Source: Impatiens glandulifera
Lineage: Eukaryota > Streptophyta > Magnoliopsida > Ericales > Balsaminaceae
Length of the DNA stretch: 64,000 nucleotides
Reading direction: 5' to 3'
Assembly: GCF_907164915.1 (NCBI RefSeq)
Contig: NC_061862.1
Coordinates: 30,882,628 to 30,946,627 of the forward strand
Numbering within the stretch: position 1 is the stretch's first letter; each line of letters opens with the position of its first letter. Both the position numbers and the translations under genes were made by a program. Below are positions 59,379 to 64,000 of this stretch, piece after piece. The notes under the pieces were generated by a model. That model ran no database searches. It had not been told where the DNA came from and worked only from the letters and a program-made list of their open reading frames with translations.

Positions 59379-62300
59379 GAGTAATGATAGGGGGAGCGAA
59401 AAATTTGTAGCGAATGGGCAGCGAACGCGAACGACGTGGAGTGCTGATTAGACATGCTGACTCATTATTTATTTATTTCTCTTTTATATTTATTAATAAT
59501 ATTCTCTATTTTTTTATTAATTACATTTTCTCCCCTTCTCTCTTAAATAAGACGCATTCAATAAAAATATTCATTTTTTATTATTAAAAAAAACTTAATA
59601 ATTTATCTCTTTAATTTTTATTATTATAAATATTCTTTTTTTAAAATTATTGTAAATGTCACTATAAACACGCATTTTAATTATTTTCTCTCTCAATAAT
59701 TTGTTTTCTATAAATTTTATTTTCAATAATAAAAATGACTCAAATTAAAATAAATAATAATTAATTGTGTTATATTTAATTAAAAATATTTACTTAGTTA
59801 ATTTACTATTTTATATTAATAAATTACCAAATCTAATTAAAAAGTATCAATAAAATAAACTTACCAAAAAACATGGTCCAAAATATATCATAACATTTAC
59901 TTTTAGAAAATCAAACAACATAATATAAAATCGATAAATTATTTTTAATCATCACGTAATAGTAGTTTTCACGAGTCTTCTATTGTCAACATATTGACAT
60001 CGAAAACTTCATTTCTACAAGACAAATGAGAAACAATATATAATTTAAAATAAAATTAAAATAATTTAATACTAAAAATAATTGTCTAAAACATAATAAA
60101 TCAAACCTTTTTTCGAGCCTTTGTAATCGATTTCTTCACAATTTGTTCAATAACAGATTGTTTTCTCTTTGTGGGGGGACGACCTCGCGCTCGTACTTTT
60201 AGTGGAGAGTGTATTGTTTTTACACTAGATATTGTCACTCCTTTAAGCTTTTCACCATCGTTAGTAATTGGTATCAAATCACAATCATTTTGAGCACTTG
60301 AATGCTCAAAATCAATTGCAATTAGTTTGTCTTTTGCATCTTTCAAAATATCCACCAAAATAGAACAACCTTTGTCATTTTTCTCCCCAAGGTGTTGAAT
60401 CTCATATATCAATGGAGTGAGAATTTTGCGTCGATAACTAACATCATCACAACTATGATCATCATATAGGTTAGTGATACTTTGATACCCACGCTTTATA
60501 TTTTTGCACCATCTCTCAATAATATAGTTCATAGGAACCTCAAACACCCCATTCATTATCAATACGGAGATCACGTGTCTACATAAAATTCCTCGAAACT
60601 CAAATAGTCGACACAAACACTTAACTTGACAGTCTAATCCAGTGTAATGTACCACAAAACAAACTTTTCGTAGGGGTTCTCCTTTTGTCCCCAACATAGT
60701 CTCTACTACTTCAAATATCAAAGTTGTTTCTTCTTCTTTTACTAGTGAGGCATTGCAAAACATTAATCCTCTTAATTCATCTTGAAACAATTTCAATATC
60801 GTGTTAGTGTACACACTTTGAAATTGTCTCTCAATAGGATAACATTACGGGCATGATTGAATTGAAAGAAATGAAATCCAATTTTTTTCATTTTCAATCT
60901 TACTCTTCAAAACATTATCATATTGCTCAACAAATTGCTTTAATGATGTTTTAGAATGCACATAGTCATCAAAAAATGCATTCATACTTTCACTTCTCTG
61001 AGATGTGGACATACCTGCCCAAAATTTATCTTTGACATATACAAGCATCCATTTATTACGTTCTTCATGCAGAGATATCAACCAAATATTATTGTCCAAG
61101 TTAAACTCCTTAGTCATTTTCTGCCAATTCTCATCACATTCATCAACTATAAGGGAGTTATACACAATGGTATTCAATTGTTTCTTTATCATTTTATACT
61201 GAGAATGACTACCTAATTTAGCTGGAATTTTTTTCATTATATGCCAAAGACATAAACGATGTTGAGAATTCGGAAATACCTCTTCAATTGCAATTGCCAT
61301 TGCGCGACATTGGTCCGTAATTATAACTTTTGGAGCACGTCCAAGCATACACGTCAACCAAGATTTGAATAACCATATGAATGATTCTGTATTTTCACTA
61401 GATAATAATCCACATCCAAGTAAAATAGATTGACCATGATGATTCACCCCAACAAATGGAGCAAATGGCATGTCATAACTATTGGTCAAATAGGTTGTAT
61501 CAAATGTAATGACATCAGAAAAATAATCATATGTAGCTCTTGATCTAGCATCCGCCCAAAAAACATTTTTAATTCGAGATTCACCATCTAAATCAAGCAC
61601 ATTGAAGAAGTTTGAGTTCCTACTTTGCATTCGACAAAAATAATTACTCAATGCTTCAGCATCTCCATCCTCTAACCTCAATCTTCTAGCTTCTGAAATA
61701 TAATTTCTACAACTTCTTTCATCAAATGGTAGATTATCATAACCTCCAGCCTCAACTACAAAGGATTGAAAACTTTCACTTAAAGTTATTCCAGCTTGAT
61801 CATTTAACTCCAATTTTCTCTTTGTAGTTGAATCGAGCATTTTATTACATCTAAAATGTCTTGATTTTCCAGGGCTCAAATTATGATTGTGTTGAAGGTG
61901 TACAGAAGTGATCTCAAAAGTTTTATCATCTTGAACAATAACATTAATTTTGGCTTTACAATTCGTCTTAGTATAAGGTCTCGGTTGTAATATATTTTTC
62001 GAACGAGATACTCTATTACCACTTTTTAATTAGATTTGGTAATTTATTAATATAAAATAGTAAATTAACTCAAGTAAATATTTTTAATTAAATATAACAC
62101 AATTAATTATTATTTATTTTAATTTGAGTCATTTTTATTATTGAAAATAAAATTTATATTTTTCAATAAATAAAAGAAAATAAATTATTGAGAGAGAAAA
62201 ATAATTAAAATGCGTGTTTATAGTGACATTTACAATAATTTAAAAAAAAGAATATTTATAATAATAAAAATTAAAGAGATAAATTATTAAGTGTTTTTTA

Positions 62301-62494
62301 ATAATAAAAAATGAATATTTTTATTGAATGCGTCTTATTTAAGAGAGAGGGGAGAAAATGTAATTAATAAGAAGAGAGAATATTATTAATAAATATAAAA
62401 GAGAAATAAATAAATAATGAGTCAGCATGTCTAATCAGCACTCCACGTTCGCTGCCCATTCGCTACAAATTTTTCGCTCCTCCTATCATTACTC
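59379..62494. mobile_element. Mutator-like element with ~470-bp inverted repeats and FAR1-type transposase
   Basis: Termini GAGTAATGATAGGGGGAGCG and the complement GAGTAATGATAGGAGGAGCG head inverted repeats of about 470 bp (59379-59845 and 62021-62494) that are almost identical apart from a 9-bp insertion (GCGAACGA-type) on the left and few indels. A perfect 9-bp target duplication ATATTATAT flanks it (59370-59378 and 62495-62503). Nine-base duplications and long inverted repeats define MULEs. Total length is 3116 bp. Confidence 0.95.
60101..62029 (-). pseudogene. FAR1/FHY3-related MULE transposase, one internal stop, no N-terminus
   Basis: One frame runs 643 codons from just after a TAA at 62032-62030, broken only by TAA at 60847-60845 (after SIQSCP). 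In order: the second half of a FAR1 DNA-binding domain (RPYTKTNCKAKINV, HNHNLSPGK); an FHY3/FAR1 linker; the MULE transposase core with DVITFDTTYLTNSYDMPFAP and KVIITDQCRAMA (first two acidic residues) and HRLCLWHIMKK; a SWIM zinc finger CLCRLFEFRGILCRHVI; and a C-terminal AT-hook-like RARGRPPTKRK. The usual start and first half of the FAR1 domain are missing because the inverted repeat begins there. It would bind element ends and catalyse excision, but this copy is probably inactive. Confidence 0.9.
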
Positions 62495-63585
62495 ATATTA
62501 TATATAATATTAAAAGAGATAAAAAAATGTTAATATATTTTATAGAGTAAAAGTATATAATATATTAACCTATTTTTATCTCTTTTCAATATTATATATA
62601 ATATAATTTTATTATAAATAATATATTAATTATTTTTATATCTTTCTATAATAAATTAACTTTTTTTTATCTCTTTCAATATTATATATAATATATTTTA
62701 TTATATATAATTTATTAAACTTTTTTTTTTATCTCTTTAGTCTTTTTTTACCATTAAAAAATGTTATTCTATATATTCACCATCCCATATATAAAATAAT
62801 AGAAGCATAAGTTTCTCTTAATACATGAAAAAATATATAAGCATAAGTTTCTCTTAATACATACAAAAGGATGAGCAAGACTTACCTTACTAATGAGTTA
62901 ACCAATAAAATAGTATTTTCTTTCTTTGTTGAGCAAAAACTAGTTATTGTAAAAGTGAAAATAAATTTTAATTACTTAAAACATCTATGTGAAGACTGAA
63001 AAAGAAGAAAATGAATAGATAAAGAATAGAAGAAATTATGAAGACTAAAGAAGAAGAGATTAAGAACTAAAGAAATGATGTAAAATTAATAAAGAAAAGA
63101 TGAAGAGTGAAAGAAATGGTGAAGAGTGAGTGAAATAAATAGTGAAGAATGAAAAATGAAGGAAGAACGAAAGGAATTGAAGAAGAGGTACGTAGATTAG
63201 ACGAAGAAGATTAGGTTAGATGAAGAGTCCGTAGATAGGTTAGGAATTAAGGTTTTATTTTAGGGATTGTGGGCCTACATATGAGCTTTGAAGAGAAAAA
63301 AAGAAACGAAAAAAATATTATTTGAATTTTGAGTTTTAATATTAAATAAATAAAAATATATATTATATATTTTGAGGCTTGAAAAAGCTCAACAAGTCAT
63401 CGAACAAATATTATATGACAAGTCATCGAACAAATATTATATGAGCTTGAGCTCGACTCGAATATTAAACAAGTCGGCTTGAGCTCGACTCGAACTCGTT
63501 CAAAGCCAAGCTCAAATCGAGCTTTGATAGAGCAACTCGTGAGTGTCTCACGAGCAAATTGACTCATTTGTAGACCTTATACAAG

Positions 63586-64000
63586 ATGTGAAATAATGAA
63601 TATAATATAATAATAAAAATATAAGAAATCTATGTATAATAATTTTAATAAATAAGTTTTCACGTCATTAACATCCATATAATTATTTTTTAAACAAATT
63701 TTATTAGACTCCCAAATTAATTTGAGAGAATAAATTTCTAAACTTAAATGTAATATAGAGAGTAAAATCGTTAAATTATTTATAATTGTATATAATTATT
63801 TTAATAATTATAAAAGTTATGTTATTAAAACAATATGTAGACCTATTAAAAAAAATCATTAACATGGTTCACTTTCATATTTAAAAGTTTTGTTTATTAA
63901 AAAGAAATTTATAAATTGTATCCTTATTATATATCTTATAATAAGTTAAGGGTGTTTTTATTTATTTATATTTCTTTCCATTTGATAGCCTCACATAGAT
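63586..64000. other. AT-rich sequence to window end
   Basis: No gene, repeat border or RNA is recognised. Confidence 0.4.

Larger units (their letters stand above)
58602..63576. mobile_element. hAT-like element (same family as 28990-31420, inverted) hosting a MULE
   Basis: Starts GGCCGTAAATGAGCCGAG and ends GACTCATTTGTAGACC, flanked by perfect TTATACAAG repeats (58593-58601 and 63577-63585; 8 or 9 bp depending on the terminal base). GAGCTCGA arrays at 58610-58850 and 63420-63540 and the AT-rich arms match the 28990-31420 element in reverse orientation. Removing the MULE leaves about 1.85 kb. No transposase of its own was found. Confidence 0.85.

Noticed and set aside
60956..61216. Plus-strand frames inside the MULE
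   Set aside because: Antisense to the transposase core.

Overview
This is a eudicot plant nuclear window. The evidence is intron-rich genes with GT-AG splice sites, a plant-specific NAC factor, a plastid PrfB3-type protein, a plant-type FAR1/MULE transposase, Ty1/copia and Ty3/gypsy elements, hAT-like elements and very AT-rich spacers. I cannot name the species. All reading was by eye: exon joins come from frame continuity and splice consensus, and homology calls come from recognised motifs, not searches.

Layout: 1-4268 is the 5' part of a broken Ty3/gypsy element on the minus strand, inserted into a CACTA transposase fragment (4269-4475). 5722-8523 is a 2.8-kb near-palindrome. 9908-11170 (minus) is a SOMBRERO-like NAC gene. 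15183-16555 (+) is thymidylate kinase, 17612-22410 (+) a GNAT plus tandem-BRCT protein, 22733-25250 (+) ALG7/GPT, and 25638-26588 (minus) an uncharacterised RGG-rich protein, convergent with ALG7. 28445-31847 is a nest of hAT-like elements. 32618-34000 is a three-copy repeat. 34340-45590 is an array of ~800-bp units split by a complete but dead 5.1-kb copia element (39189-44295, TSD ATAGT). 46980-48982 (minus) is PrfB3. 49385-50320 is an inverted-repeat element, and 50667-50739 a tRNA-Val-like gene. 51580-54300 is a 467-bp satellite, 54300-55200 a gypsy relic, 55600-56930 an ~88-bp array, and 57000-58400 AT microsatellites. 58602-63576 is a second hAT-like element carrying a FAR1-type MULE (59379-62494, TSD ATATTATAT).

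The gene core at 15-26.6 kb is compact. Thymidylate kinase (dTTP supply) and the GNAT-BRCT protein (probable chromatin/DNA-damage role) lie about 1 kb apart on the same strand and both carry E2F-type promoter words. ALG7, which starts N-glycan assembly in the ER, has an exact ER-stress element 113 bp upstream of its ATG. The rest of the window is mostly transposon and tandem-repeat turnover, where target-site duplications let the order of insertions be read directly.
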